DNA from: Sphaerotilus mobilis
Lineage (GTDB): Bacteria; Pseudomonadota; Gammaproteobacteria; Burkholderiales; Burkholderiaceae_C
Length of the DNA stretch: 64,000 bases
Direction of reading: 5' to 3'
NCBI RefSeq assembly: GCF_004216565.1
Contig: NZ_SGWV01000010.1
Location: 544,588 to 608,587 of the forward strand
The notes beneath the pieces were generated by a model that searched no databases, was not told where the DNA came from, and worked only from the letters and a program-made list of their open reading frames with translations. Position 1 is the first letter of the stretch, and each line of letters opens with the position of its first letter. A program made the position numbers and the translations under genes. This document shows, piece after piece, positions 37,263 to 46,579 of this stretch.

Positions 37263-38099
37263 TCACCACGCGGCCGGCGCCACGCCGTACAGGCCGCACA
37301 GTTCGCGGTAGACGGCGGGCTCCTCGGCGGCCAGGTCACGCGCGCGCTCGAAGAAGGTCTCGGTGACGCAGGCGAAGAACTCGGCCGGGTCGCTGGCGCC
37401 GTAGGGGTCGATCAGCCCGGTCGGCTGGCTGCGCAGCCGGGACAGGCCAGCCGCCATCGCTTGCGCCCAGGCCAGGCGGCGGCGCTTGCCGGGTCGCCAC
37501 GGCTGGCCGTCGGCATGGCCCTTGTCCTGGTCGATCTGGTGGGCGAACTCGTGCAGCGCGACGTTGCGACCGTCGCCCGGATCGGCCGCGCCAGCCAGCA
37601 CGTCGGGCCACGACAGCACGACCTGGCCGTGGGCCCAGGACTCGCCCGACATCGTCACCCGCTGCTGCCGAACCAGCGTGCCGTCGGGCGACTGTTCGCG
37701 CTCGACCGCGAAGGCGGCCGGGTAGACCAGCACCTGATGCAGCTTCGGGTAGACCTGCGCCCGCGCATCGCCCAGCAGCAGCAGGCAGGCCTGGGCGGCG
37801 ATGGTGACGCGGACCTCGTCGGTGATCGGCTGGCCGGCGCAGCCCAGGAAGGGCTTCTCGGCCAGAAAGACCTGGATGTGGCCCTTCAGGCGCAGTTGCA
37901 GGTCCGCCGGCAGCCGGGCAACCAGCGGCACCCGCCGCCGCAGGATGCGCCGCCACGCGGCCGGAAAGGGCGTGGCCCGCAGGCGCGCTCGGCGCCGCTC
38001 GCGCCGCCAGGTCTGGCTGACCAATGCGGCGATGGCGGCCAGGCTGGCGGTGGCCAGCGCCAGCAGGGGCCAGGGGCCGAAGGGGGTGTCAGCGCTCAT
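37263..38099 (-). CDS. mtfA: MtfA/M90-family zinc metallopeptidase
   Basis: 278 residues. An N-terminal hydrophobic segment is followed by the M90 domain with the zinc motif HEFAH (His183, Glu184, His187) and a downstream SDPAEFFACVTETFFERA that supplies the third ligand region. E. coli MtfA binds and inactivates the glucose repressor Mlc and has aminopeptidase activity. The N-terminal anchor, if real, would tether this version to the inner membrane. No Mlc homologue is nearby. Confidence 0.9.
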   Translation of the reverse strand: MSADTPFGPWPLLALATASLAAIAALVSQTWRRERRRARLRATPFPAAWRRILRRRVPLVARLPADLQLRLKGHIQVFLAEKPFLGCAGQPITDEVRVTIAAQACLLLLGDARAQVYPKLHQVLVYPAAFAVEREQSPDGTLVRQQRVTMSGESWAHGQVVLSWPDVLAGAADPGDGRNVALHEFAHQIDQDKGHADGQPWRPGKRRRLAWAQAMAAGLSRLRSQPTGLIDPYGASDPAEFFACVTETFFERARDLAAEEPAVYRELCGLYGVAPAAW

Positions 38100-38201
38100 G
38101 CTGGGCAGATGGGACGGCGATTCGCCGATTCAAGTCAGTCGACACCTCACCTTCGGGGGCGGAGTTTTTTTCATTTCGGTAGGGCGCCTACACATTCGAG
38201 T

Positions 38202-38214
38202 AGTCAAGTTGACT
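38202..38214. promoter_or_regulatory. Perfect 13-bp palindrome AGTCAAGTTGACT
   Basis: Six-base arms around a central G, in the divergent interval between mtfA and the small membrane peptide. TTGACT within it could double as a -35 element for the rightward genes, so it looks like an operator. Confidence 0.5.
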
Positions 38215-38298
38215 TGCACAGGGCATTCGCCTGGGTTTGCGGATTCCTACAGTCCATGCATCCCTTCCCGACCGATCCACCCCACCGGAAAGCCCGCC

Positions 38299-38421
38299 AT
38301 GAAGCTCATCGACATCGTCTTCGCCATCGTCCTCGTCAGCATGAGCGGCCTGCTGGTCGGGGTGGATGCCCGTGACATCGTCCGGTACATCGCCAGCAGC
38401 GACACTGCCCGGCCCGTCTGA
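38299..38421 (+). CDS. 40-residue single-helix membrane peptide
   Basis: MKLIDIVFAIVLVSMSGLLVG forms one clear transmembrane helix, followed by a short polar tail ending in RYIASSDTARPV. GGAAAG lies upstream of the ATG. It sits 22 bp before the DUF1232 gene on the same strand and probably forms an operon with it. Function unknown. The start signal, the helix and the co-orientation support translation, but a 40-codon gene cannot be proven from one sequence. Confidence 0.5.
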   Translation: MKLIDIVFAIVLVSMSGLLVGVDARDIVRYIASSDTARPV

Positions 38422-38443
38422 GCCGACACGTTTGCCTCACGCC

Positions 38444-38860
38444 ATGCCCCCCATCCTGCGTCGAGCCCGCCAGTTGCTGCTGGGGTCCCGGACCTGGGCC
38501 CGGGGCGTCAAGCGCGACGTGCTGACGCTGTGGTTCGTGCGTGCCCATCCCGACACGCCCTGGACCGCCCGGCTGCTGGCCGCGCTGGTGGTGGCCTATG
38601 CCTTCAGCCCGATCGACCTGATTCCGGACGTCATCCCGGTGCTGGGCTGGCTGGATGACGTGATCCTGCTGCCCGTCCTGATCGGCCTGACCGTGCGCCT
38701 GCTGCCGCCCCATGTGCGCGATCACGGCCGGCGCGAGGCCGAGGCGTGGCTGGCACGGGGCGAGGCCCGGCCGCGCAGCCGCATCGCCGCCGGGGTGATC
38801 GTCGTGCTGTGGCTGCTGGCGGCGTTGGGGGTCGGACTCTGGTGGTTCGCCGGGCCCTGA
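38444..38860 (+). CDS. DUF1232 (YkvA-like) membrane protein
   Basis: 138 residues. The DUF1232 core AYAFSPIDLIPDVIPVLGWLDDVILLPVLI is near-perfect, with the invariant SPIDLIPD. A C-terminal hydrophobic helix (RIAAGVIVVLWLLAALGVGLWWF) anchors it. Members are widespread small membrane proteins without an established function. It converges with the HupE-type gene; their stops are 5 bp apart. Confidence 0.9.
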   Translation: MPPILRRARQLLLGSRTWARGVKRDVLTLWFVRAHPDTPWTARLLAALVVAYAFSPIDLIPDVIPVLGWLDDVILLPVLIGLTVRLLPPHVRDHGRREAEAWLARGEARPRSRIAAGVIVVLWLLAALGVGLWWFAGP

Positions 38861-38865
38861 GAGGA

Positions 38866-40038
38866 TCAGGGTGCGATCAAGGCGACGTCGAACGCCCGCT
38901 CGACCAGCCAGACCAGCGCCAGCGCGGCGATCAGCAGCGAGCCTGCCTGCAGCACGACCCGGCGGTAGGCCGCATGGGCCCGCCAGCGCCAGGCCAGCGG
39001 CAGGACCAGCGCGACGATCAGCAGCTGGCCCAGTTCCACCCCCAGGTTGAAGCCCAGCAGCGGCGCGAGCAAGCCGTCGCCCTGCAGGCCGAGGTCCTTG
39101 AGCACAGCGGCGAAGCCAAAACCGTGCACCAGCCCGAAGGCGAAGGTCAGCGGCCAGCGGTGCAGCGCCACCACCGGGCGCAGGTTGTTCAGGGCGACCA
39201 GCACGACGCTGGCTGCGATCAGCGATTCGATCCAGCGCGACGGCGGGTTGAGCAGGTCGAAAGCCGCCAGCGCCAGGGTGATCGAGTGCGCCACCGTGAA
39301 GGCGCTGACGACCTTGAACACATCCAGCGTCATGCCGCGCCGGTCCTGCGACGGCGTCCAGCCCGCCTGCGCCGGCCGCCACACCAGCACCGCCGGCAGC
39401 AGCAAGGCGAGCAGGAACAGCACATGGTCAGTGCCGATCAGGATGTGGTGCAGGCCCTGCACCACGAAGCCGATCCAGCCAGTGGCCGCCTGAGCGGTCG
39501 ACGGCAAGCCGGGCGCGTCGAAGTTCTGTGGCACCGGACCGGGCACGAACACCGCGGTGCCAAGCGCCGCCCCTTCGCCCCAGCCCACCTGTGCGACGCC
39601 GCGGTGCTGCGGGTCGCTGCGCTCGAACAGCGCGTAGCGGGCCTGGAGCTGGCGGATCGGTCCGCTGCAACGCCATTGCCGGGTCAGCACGGCATGTCGG
39701 CCGTCGCTGTGCTGGTCGAGTTGCGCCGGCCCGTGTGACACCGCCTGGCAGGCGCGGCCGTCGGCCGCCAGACGCACGTTGGCGTCGGCCAGCGCCTGGA
39801 TGTCCGGCCAGCGGCGGCGCACCTCGCCCCAGCTCAGGCGGCCGTCGGCATCGGCGTCGAGGTCCAGCTCGCGGTCGAGGTCGCGCAGCGCGATGTCCAA
39901 GCGCTCGGCGACCTGGCCGGCGGCGCCGTCGACCTGCCAGCGCAGGTAGGCGTCGCTGGCCTTGTGGGCGAAGGCCGGTGCGGCCAGGCACAGGGCCCAT
40001 GCCGCACACAGGCCGGCGGCGATCTGCCTCGTGTTCAT
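38866..40038 (-). CDS. HupE/UreJ-type membrane protein with N-terminal EF-hand-like domain
   Basis: 390 residues. Signal peptide (LCAAWALCLAAPAFA), then a soluble domain of about 180 residues containing a textbook EF-hand loop, DLDADADGRLSWGE (near residue 60). The C-terminal half is a HupE/UreJ_2 domain with GLHHILIGTDHVLFLLALLL and FAFGLVHGFGFA, histidines that bind transition metals in nickel/cobalt permeases. The N-terminal domain would be periplasmic. It is the last gene of the DUF4331 operon; its ATG overlaps the upstream stop by 4 bp. The transported metal, if any, is unknown. Confidence 0.88.
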   Translation of the reverse strand: MNTRQIAAGLCAAWALCLAAPAFAHKASDAYLRWQVDGAAGQVAERLDIALRDLDRELDLDADADGRLSWGEVRRRWPDIQALADANVRLAADGRACQAVSHGPAQLDQHSDGRHAVLTRQWRCSGPIRQLQARYALFERSDPQHRGVAQVGWGEGAALGTAVFVPGPVPQNFDAPGLPSTAQAATGWIGFVVQGLHHILIGTDHVLFLLALLLPAVLVWRPAQAGWTPSQDRRGMTLDVFKVVSAFTVAHSITLALAAFDLLNPPSRWIESLIAASVVLVALNNLRPVVALHRWPLTFAFGLVHGFGFAAVLKDLGLQGDGLLAPLLGFNLGVELGQLLIVALVLPLAWRWRAHAAYRRVVLQAGSLLIAALALVWLVERAFDVALIAP

Positions 40039-41354
40039 CGGGGGTCCTGAGCAAGCGGGCGTGCGGCCCGGGGGTCGGAGAGACGCAGAGAGGAGCGGTC
40101 GGCTGGGCGGTCAGCCGTGCGGTCAGCCGACAACCGCAGGCGCACATCCACCAGCCCGGTCGCCCGCACATGCTCCAACACTGGCCGTGCGGCTTCAGGC
40201 CGACCGGCGGCGCGGGCCGCGTCGACCAGCAGGCGCGCGTCGGCGGGCTCCTTCTGGATCGACCAGTTCTGCTGGGCCAGCCGCAGCGCCTCGGCCGCCC
40301 GGTCCTTCAGGTGCAGCTCGAAGCGGGCTTGCTCGCGGCGGTGGGTCAGGTCGCCCCGTGCGGCGGCGGCCTCGAAGCGGGCCTGCAAGGTGGCGATCGA
40401 GCCGGCGGTGCGCGGGTCGGCCACCGCCTGCTGGGCCAGTGCCAGTCGCAGCAGCAGCGCGTCGGCCTCCTCGCGTCCGGCCAGCAGGCTCAGCACCTCG
40501 CGCGGCTGGCCGTGGTCGAGCAGCCAGTCGGCCAGCGCGGCCAGCGTGTAGACATCGGCCTCGCCGCCGTCGGCCTGCTGGGCCGACAGGGCCTGCCGGT
40601 AAAACGCGCCGGCCTGTGTGCGGCCACGGCGCTCGGCCCCTTCGGCCCGCACCAGCGCGAGCCAGCCGGCCAGCGCGGGCGGCGCCTGCGTGGCCAGACG
40701 GGCCAGCGTGGCCTCGCCCTCGGCGGCTCGCCCGCTCAGGCTGGCAAGCTCGGCGCGGCAGACCTGCGCGGCCAGCCCCGCGCCATCGGCCGCCGCACCC
40801 CGTCGGGCGACGTTCGAGGCCTGCAGGCGCGCGCAGCCGGCATCCGCCTCAGCGATCCTGCCTTGCACCTGCAGCACGCTGGCGCGGGTCAGCTCGGCCT
40901 GGGCCTGCAGGGCCGGCGTCGCAGCCGGATCGGCCAGAACGCCGTCGAGGTCGGCGAGCGCGCCGCTGAAGTCATGCAGGCTCTGGCGCACGGTGCCACG
41001 CAGCAGCCGCACCACAGCGGGCGGCGTCGGCTCGGTCCACCAAGCCGACAGGGCGGCCTGGGCCTGGCCCAGCTCGCGCGGGTCACCGCTGCGGCGGAAG
41101 CCTTCGATCGCGGCGCGCGCCGTCGCCAGCGCCAGCAGCAGGTTGCGCGGCTCGCGCATCAACTGGGCGCGCCGGGCGCGCTCGGCCTGTCGGGCCGCAC
41201 CGGCAAGGCCGCCGCGCAGGGTTTCAACCACCACGTCATCGCTGGCCGGCACGAAGGGCGCGGCGGCGGCGGGCGCGGTCGTCCACAGACTCAGCGCGAG
41301 GCCCAGCGTGCAAGCACCGGCCAGCCGCTGGATCGACGGGAAGATCGTGTTCAT
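40035..41354 (-). CDS. Exported helical-repeat (TPR-like) protein
   Basis: 439 residues with a signal peptide (LAGACTLGLALSLWTTAPAAA) and then a long series of Ala/Leu/Arg-rich helix pairs (for example LARLATQAPPALAGWLALVRAEGAERRGRT, LLLRLALAQQAVADPRTAGSIATLQARFE) typical of TPR-type repeats. It should be a periplasmic scaffold. It is translationally coupled to the HupE-type gene. No enzymatic motif is seen. Confidence 0.82.
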   Translation of the reverse strand: MNTIFPSIQRLAGACTLGLALSLWTTAPAAAAPFVPASDDVVVETLRGGLAGAARQAERARRAQLMREPRNLLLALATARAAIEGFRRSGDPRELGQAQAALSAWWTEPTPPAVVRLLRGTVRQSLHDFSGALADLDGVLADPAATPALQAQAELTRASVLQVQGRIAEADAGCARLQASNVARRGAAADGAGLAAQVCRAELASLSGRAAEGEATLARLATQAPPALAGWLALVRAEGAERRGRTQAGAFYRQALSAQQADGGEADVYTLAALADWLLDHGQPREVLSLLAGREEADALLLRLALAQQAVADPRTAGSIATLQARFEAAAARGDLTHRREQARFELHLKDRAAEALRLAQQNWSIQKEPADARLLVDAARAAGRPEAARPVLEHVRATGLVDVRLRLSADRTADRPADRSSLRLSDPRAARPLAQDPR

Positions 41355-41418
41355 CGGACGTGTCTCGATTCAGGCAGGGGCTGGCGACCCCGCTCGGAGC
41401 CGCCAGCCCGGGGCGCGC

Positions 41419-41673
41419 TCAGTTGACGGCGCGCGGCTCGCCGCTGTCGTCAACGGCCAGCGTGTCGGGCACCGCCAAGGGCTCGCTGCTGTCGCTCTGG
41501 GCGTCGGACGTGGCGGCCACGTCCTGCACGAGGTTGATGGCGACAGCCGGGGACGTCTCGGCCGTGGCCACCGGCACGTCAGGCAGCGTCGACGAGTCGC
41601 CGCAGGCGCTCAGCAGCAGGCAGGCCGAGGCCAGCGCGGCGGCAGCGCAAGATCGAAGGATGTGCGTGTTCAT
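41419..41673 (-). CDS. Small lipoprotein of the DUF4331 operon
   Basis: 84 residues. Signal peptide with lipobox LSAC (Cys about residue 24); the mature part is a short acidic, Ser/Ala/Val-rich chain without recognisable domain. It begins 13 bp after the DUF4331 gene. Its conservation with the neighbouring genes cannot be judged from here. Confidence 0.75.
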   Translation of the reverse strand: MNTHILRSCAAAALASACLLLSACGDSSTLPDVPVATAETSPAVAINLVQDVAATSDAQSDSSEPLAVPDTLAVDDSGEPRAVN

Positions 41674-41686
41674 CGTGTGCTCCGGC

Positions 41687-43345
41687 TCAGTTGCGGGTGC
41701 CGCCGATGGGCGTGGCGAGGTAGGGGAAGCCGGCCAGATAGCTGGCCTTGTTGGCGTCCGAAGCCTGGTCGACCGCGTCGTGCAGCGCCGCCGAGGTGGC
41801 GCCCAGCGGCACCTTGCCGATGCGGCATTCCGAACTCAAGGTGGCCGAGCCGGGGATGGCGAAGGTGTTGAGGCCCAGCACGTTGGCATTGCTGCCGGCC
41901 GTGATGGCGCCCAGCGTGGCCTCGCTGTTGAGCACACACAGGCCGCCGGCAACGGCTACCAGCGCGATGTCGACGACGTCGTCATTGGGCCGCCGGCCAT
42001 TCGGGAAGCCCGCCAGGTCGGTGGCTGCGCCCAGGTTGCCGGCACCGCCGACCCGGATCACCTCGCCGGCCACGCCCAGCCGGTTCTGCTGCGCCAGCGG
42101 CACCGCCGCGATGGCCGTGTTCAGCCGCAGCATCTCGGCCGGCGTGACCGTGCCGGCCGGCCGGTTGACACCCGCGATGCCGGTCAGGAAGGTGTTGAGC
42201 AGGTCGGTGCGCGGCAGGTTGGACGGCGCCAGGCCGCCTGCGGGGGTGTCCAGCGCGATCTCCAGCAGGCGCGGCAGGGTGGGGTTGGTCACGTAGGCCG
42301 CGAACTGCAGGTCGTCCTTGGGCTTGGAGGCGTTGAAGCGGTCCTTGTCCGGCAGGCCGATGACGACCTCGTTGACCAGCGGGTTGCCCAGCCGCGAGAC
42401 CTGCGTCCAGGCGCCGCCGGCTTTCTCGCTGACCTGGTGGCCGGCGCCCGGCGTGCCGTTGAGCAAACGCCCCTGGCGCAGGCTGGCGGTGGTCCAGCCG
42501 CCGATCACCGGGTCGTTGCCGGAACCGGCCAGCAGGCAGGACTTGTGCACCTCCAGCGCCAGCGTGGTGACGTTCTTGTCGGCCAGGGGGTTGGGCGCGG
42601 CATTGATCAGCGCCGGGTTGGTCAGCACGCTGGCCGGGGCGTTGACGAGGTCGAAGATCGTGCCGAGGTTGACCGCGAAAGGGTCCTTGCGCTGGCCGAC
42701 AAAGACCTTGCCCGGCATCGCGCAGCCAGGGATGTTGACGGTGTGGACGTGCTTGGCGGCATAGGCCGGGTAGTCGGCGATCGTCTTCACGCCGATGTGG
42801 TCGACCGGCTTGTCGAAGACCGCCGATGTGCCCACCACGTTCGTCAGCGCGGACTTGCTGCCCTTGCGACGGTCGCCCCGCACCAGATCGACGGTGTAGG
42901 TCTCCTGCAGGTTGAGGCTGGCGTCGCGCACATTAGCCACCGCACCGGCCTGGATCAGCGGGATCGGCACGCGGGTGCCGCCGATGTCGAGCGCAACCTT
43001 GTTGAGCTGGTTCCGGAAACGGAACTGGAAGGTCAGGTCCTCGCGCCCGTCGCCGCTGTTGTCGAGGTGGATCTCGTAAAGCGCGTTCGGGTCGAGCGAG
43101 AAGTAGTTCGGGCCGCCATAGGCGTCCTGCAGCGGCTGGTAGTTGGCGATCAGCGTGACGTAGCCGCTGCGGCCGGTCTCGTAGCTGTTGAACAGGTAGA
43201 AGTCGGTGGCGTCGACCTTGGGCGCGGTCGTGAGGAAGGGGGCTTCACGGTGGCTGGATGCCTGCGCGGACGGCGCCAGCGCGAAGGCGGCCAGCGCCGC
43301 CAGGGCCAGGGCGTGGGGACGGACGTTCAAGATGCTGCGGGTCAT
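41687..43345 (-). CDS. DUF4331-family exported protein
   Basis: 552 residues. Signal peptide (LALAALAAFALAPSAQA) followed directly by SSHREAPFLTTAPKVDATDFYLFNSYE, the diagnostic N-terminus of DUF4331 proteins, and further family phrases (YFSLDPNALYEIHLDNSGDGREDLTFQFRF, VSRLGNPLVNEVVIGLPDKDRFNASKP). The family is secreted and beta-rich, of unknown function, and found in many proteobacteria and actinobacteria. Here it leads a four-gene operon with a lipoprotein, a repeat protein and a HupE-type membrane protein. Confidence 0.92.
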   Translation of the reverse strand: MTRSILNVRPHALALAALAAFALAPSAQASSHREAPFLTTAPKVDATDFYLFNSYETGRSGYVTLIANYQPLQDAYGGPNYFSLDPNALYEIHLDNSGDGREDLTFQFRFRNQLNKVALDIGGTRVPIPLIQAGAVANVRDASLNLQETYTVDLVRGDRRKGSKSALTNVVGTSAVFDKPVDHIGVKTIADYPAYAAKHVHTVNIPGCAMPGKVFVGQRKDPFAVNLGTIFDLVNAPASVLTNPALINAAPNPLADKNVTTLALEVHKSCLLAGSGNDPVIGGWTTASLRQGRLLNGTPGAGHQVSEKAGGAWTQVSRLGNPLVNEVVIGLPDKDRFNASKPKDDLQFAAYVTNPTLPRLLEIALDTPAGGLAPSNLPRTDLLNTFLTGIAGVNRPAGTVTPAEMLRLNTAIAAVPLAQQNRLGVAGEVIRVGGAGNLGAATDLAGFPNGRRPNDDVVDIALVAVAGGLCVLNSEATLGAITAGSNANVLGLNTFAIPGSATLSSECRIGKVPLGATSAALHDAVDQASDANKASYLAGFPYLATPIGGTRN

Positions 43346-43608
43346 GCCGGGTCTCCGGTGCGGTTCACAAGGAACGGGGTTGGGTGGCCGACGTGCGCAT
43401 CGCTGCCGACCTGCAACCCCTTACGGCCACCGGGCCGGGCCGGACGCAACGCTCAAAAGACCTGGCTGCAAACAGGGTCAGTCAGAACCCCGGCGGGCGG
43501 GCAACAAGGCCGGAACAACCCCGTTGATCGATCGACCGGCTGCACCGACCTTCGACAAACCTTGGGCAGAATCGGTCGACCCGGGTTCATCCCCACACCC
43601 TCGAAGCC

Positions 43609-46422
43609 ATGCCCTTGACGTCCCGCTTCGAATCTCAGGTCCTGTCCGCCTTCCTCGCCGCCTCCCTGGTGGTGATCGGATTGACCGTGATCGCCTGGCA
43701 GATGGGGCGGCAGGCGATGGCCGCCCAGGTCTGGGTGCAGCACACCCAGGGCGTGCTGCGTGACCTCGCGCGGGTGCAGGGCGGCACCCACCTGATCGAG
43801 CTGCACACCCAGGCCTACCGCATCAGCGGTGAGCCGGCCCGCCTGCAGGACCGCAACGTCGCGATGGCCGCGCGCGAGTCGGACATGCAGCACCTGCGCG
43901 ACGCACTGGTCGACAACCCGGCACAGCTCGCGCAGTGGCAGGCCCTGCGGGAGGTGATCGACCAGCGCATCGCGATCTCGCGCCGGGTCGAGCAGCTGCG
44001 CAAGGAAGACGGCCTCGCCGCCGCGACCGCCTATGCCGCCAGCGCGCCACTGGGCGAGACCCGGGCCCGATTCCAGCGCGTGCTCGATCGCATGGAGGCC
44101 GACGAGACCGAACGGCTCAGGCGGCGCACCGAACAGGCGGTGTCCGCCGGCCAGCGCCTCGTCGCTGTCGGCGCGCTGACCGCCCTGGCGCTGCTGCTGC
44201 TGCTGGGCGGCAGCTACAGCATCATCCGGCGCCAGCTGCGCAGGACGGAAGTCAGCCGGCAGGCCCTGGCCGACAACGAGGTGCAGCTCGAACGGCGCGT
44301 GGCCGAGCGCACCCGGCAGCTGCAGGCCAAGCAGCAGGAACTGTCCCGCGTGCTCGAAGGCTCGGACCAGGGCTACTGGACCTGGGACCTGCCGAGCAAC
44401 GACTTCCGGGTCAGCGCCCGCTGGGAAACCATGCTGGGGTACGCGCCTGGCGAGATGAACGTCGCGCCCGACAACTGGCATGCGCTGGTCCATCCGTCCG
44501 ACCTGCCGGTCGCGCTCGAATCGATCCAGCAACACCTTGATGGCGCCACGCCCCGGCACGAGGTCGAGTTGCGCGTGCACCACCGGCAGGGCGGCTGGCG
44601 CTGGATCCTGACCCGCGGCCGGGTGGTCGAACGGGCGAGCGATGGCACGGCACTGACCATGTCGGGCACCCACACCGACATCACCGAACGCAAACACGCC
44701 GAGCTGGCGCAGCGCCAGTCGGCGGCGGTGTTCGACAACAGCGATGAGGGGATCATGGTCGCGGACGCCGACGGGCTGATCACGCAGGTCAACCCGGCCT
44801 TCACGCGCATCACCGGCTACGAGGCGCACGAGGTCATTGGCCGCTCGCCCGGCCTGCTGTCCTCCGGCCGCCACGACGCGGCCTTCTACGAGGCCTTCTG
44901 GTCCGCGCTGCAACAGCGCGGCTTCTGGAACGGCGAGATCTGGAACCGGCGCAAGAGTGGCGACGTCTTTCCCGTGCTGCAGTCGATCACGACGGTCCGT
45001 GATGCCGGCGGACGGGTGCAGCACCACGTCAGCGTGTTCACCGACATCAGCCGGCTCAAGGCGCACGAGGCCGAACTCGACCGGGTCGCCCACTTCGACG
45101 CCCTGACCGGCCTGCCCAACCGCCGCCTGCTGACCGACCGGCTCGCGCAGGCGGTGCTGCGCGCCTCGCGCAGTGGCCGGCACGGTGCCATCTGCTTCAT
45201 CGACCTGGACGGCTTCAAGGCCGTCAACGACGCGCACGGCCACGCCACCGGCGACCAGTTGCTGATCGGCATCGGCGAACACATCAAGGCCGTGCTGCGG
45301 CCCGAAGACACGCTGTCGCGGCTCGGGGGCGACGAGTTCGTGCTGCTGCTCACCGAGCTGGGTTCGATCAAGGAGACCACCCAGATCCTCGACCGCGTGC
45401 TGCACGCCGCACGTCAGCCGGTGGCGGCGGAGGATCACCTGCTGAGCCTGTCGGCCAGCATCGGCGTGAGCCTGTTCCCCAACGATGACGACGACCCCGA
45501 CACGCTGCTGCGCCACGCCGACCAGACCATGTACCTGGCCAAGCAGGCCGGCAAGAACCGCTATCAGCTGTTCGATCCGGAGGTCGACCGCGTGGCCCAG
45601 CAGCGTCGTGACCAGCTGACCCGTCTGCGCGAGGCCCTGCGCGTCGGCGAGTTCGAGCTGTACTACCAACCCAAGGTCGATCTGCGCGACGGCAGCGTCA
45701 CCGGCGCGGAGGGCCTGATCCGCTGGTTGCACCCGGAACGCGGCCTGATCGCGCCGGGCGAGTTCCTGCCGGTGCTGCAAGGCAGCGACCTGGAGGCGGC
45801 GGTCGGTGAATGGGTGATCGACTGCGCGCTGTCCCAGATCGTCACCTGGAAGGCCCAGGGCCTGCACCTGCCGGTCAGCGTCAACATCAGCCCGCGACAC
45901 CTGATCCAGCCGGCCTTCGCTGAGCGCCTGGCCAGCGCACTGGCGCGTCACCCCTGCGTCGACGCCCGGGACTTCCAACTGGAGGTCCTGGAGACCGCCG
46001 CCATCGCCGACATGCAGCAAGCCGCCGACATCCTGCAGCGCTGCATGGCCCTGGGCATCGACTTCGCGCTGGACGACTTCGGCACCGGCTACTCGTCGCT
46101 GACCTACCTGCGCAAGCTGCCGGCCCGCACGCTCAAGATCGACCGCAGCTTCGTCAGCGACCTGCTCGACGACCCCGAGGACCACGCCATCGTGCGCGGC
46201 GTCATCGACCTGGCCCGCGCCTTTGACCGTGAGGTCATCGCCGAAGGCGTAGAAACCCTCGCCCACGGCAAGGCCCTGCTCGCGATGGGCTGCCACCTCG
46301 CCCAGGGCTACGGCATCGCCCGCCCCATGCCCGCCGGCGACCTGATCGCCTGGCGGACGCGCTGGCTGTCGCAGTGGCAGCCGCTGCGCATGGACACGAG
46401 CGAAAGCGCCGTGCGCGGTTGA
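43609..46422 (+). CDS. CHASE3-PAS-PAS-GGDEF-EAL cyclic-di-GMP enzyme
   Basis: 937 residues. Two membrane helices (about 13-33 and 184-204) bracket a periplasmic CHASE3-like sensor. A short coiled coil, two PAS domains (about 245-365 and 370-485), GGDEF (about 495-655) and EAL (about 670-915) follow. The cyclase motif is intact (RLGGDEF, Asp575-Glu576). The phosphodiesterase signature reads EGL instead of EAL (Glu701); the other catalytic residues are present (NIS, LEVLE, DDFGTGYSS, LKIDRSF, AEGVET, QGYG). It may therefore both make and degrade c-di-GMP in response to an envelope or redox signal. Confidence 0.95.
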   Translation: MPLTSRFESQVLSAFLAASLVVIGLTVIAWQMGRQAMAAQVWVQHTQGVLRDLARVQGGTHLIELHTQAYRISGEPARLQDRNVAMAARESDMQHLRDALVDNPAQLAQWQALREVIDQRIAISRRVEQLRKEDGLAAATAYAASAPLGETRARFQRVLDRMEADETERLRRRTEQAVSAGQRLVAVGALTALALLLLLGGSYSIIRRQLRRTEVSRQALADNEVQLERRVAERTRQLQAKQQELSRVLEGSDQGYWTWDLPSNDFRVSARWETMLGYAPGEMNVAPDNWHALVHPSDLPVALESIQQHLDGATPRHEVELRVHHRQGGWRWILTRGRVVERASDGTALTMSGTHTDITERKHAELAQRQSAAVFDNSDEGIMVADADGLITQVNPAFTRITGYEAHEVIGRSPGLLSSGRHDAAFYEAFWSALQQRGFWNGEIWNRRKSGDVFPVLQSITTVRDAGGRVQHHVSVFTDISRLKAHEAELDRVAHFDALTGLPNRRLLTDRLAQAVLRASRSGRHGAICFIDLDGFKAVNDAHGHATGDQLLIGIGEHIKAVLRPEDTLSRLGGDEFVLLLTELGSIKETTQILDRVLHAARQPVAAEDHLLSLSASIGVSLFPNDDDDPDTLLRHADQTMYLAKQAGKNRYQLFDPEVDRVAQQRRDQLTRLREALRVGEFELYYQPKVDLRDGSVTGAEGLIRWLHPERGLIAPGEFLPVLQGSDLEAAVGEWVIDCALSQIVTWKAQGLHLPVSVNISPRHLIQPAFAERLASALARHPCVDARDFQLEVLETAAIADMQQAADILQRCMALGIDFALDDFGTGYSSLTYLRKLPARTLKIDRSFVSDLLDDPEDHAIVRGVIDLARAFDREVIAEGVETLAHGKALLAMGCHLAQGYGIARPMPAGDLIAWRTRWLSQWQPLRMDTSESAVRG

Positions 46423-46579
46423 GGGGTGCTTGCAGGTGTCCTTGTCCGGGCGGCGCCTGGACTGTCCGCCCCACAAGTTGGGCGCGACCTGGATGCCGAC
46501 CAATCGGCAGGACGCGGGTCCGCCCGTCACCCCGCTAAAGTCGCCGCTCCCCCACGCGCCGCCACGTCCAGACACCGCC

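Noticed and set aside
46430-46579. Upstream extension of the 264-residue protein to an earlier start
   Set aside because: The added residues are Pro/Arg-rich with no ribosome-binding site, whereas the ATG at 46580 begins the globular part.
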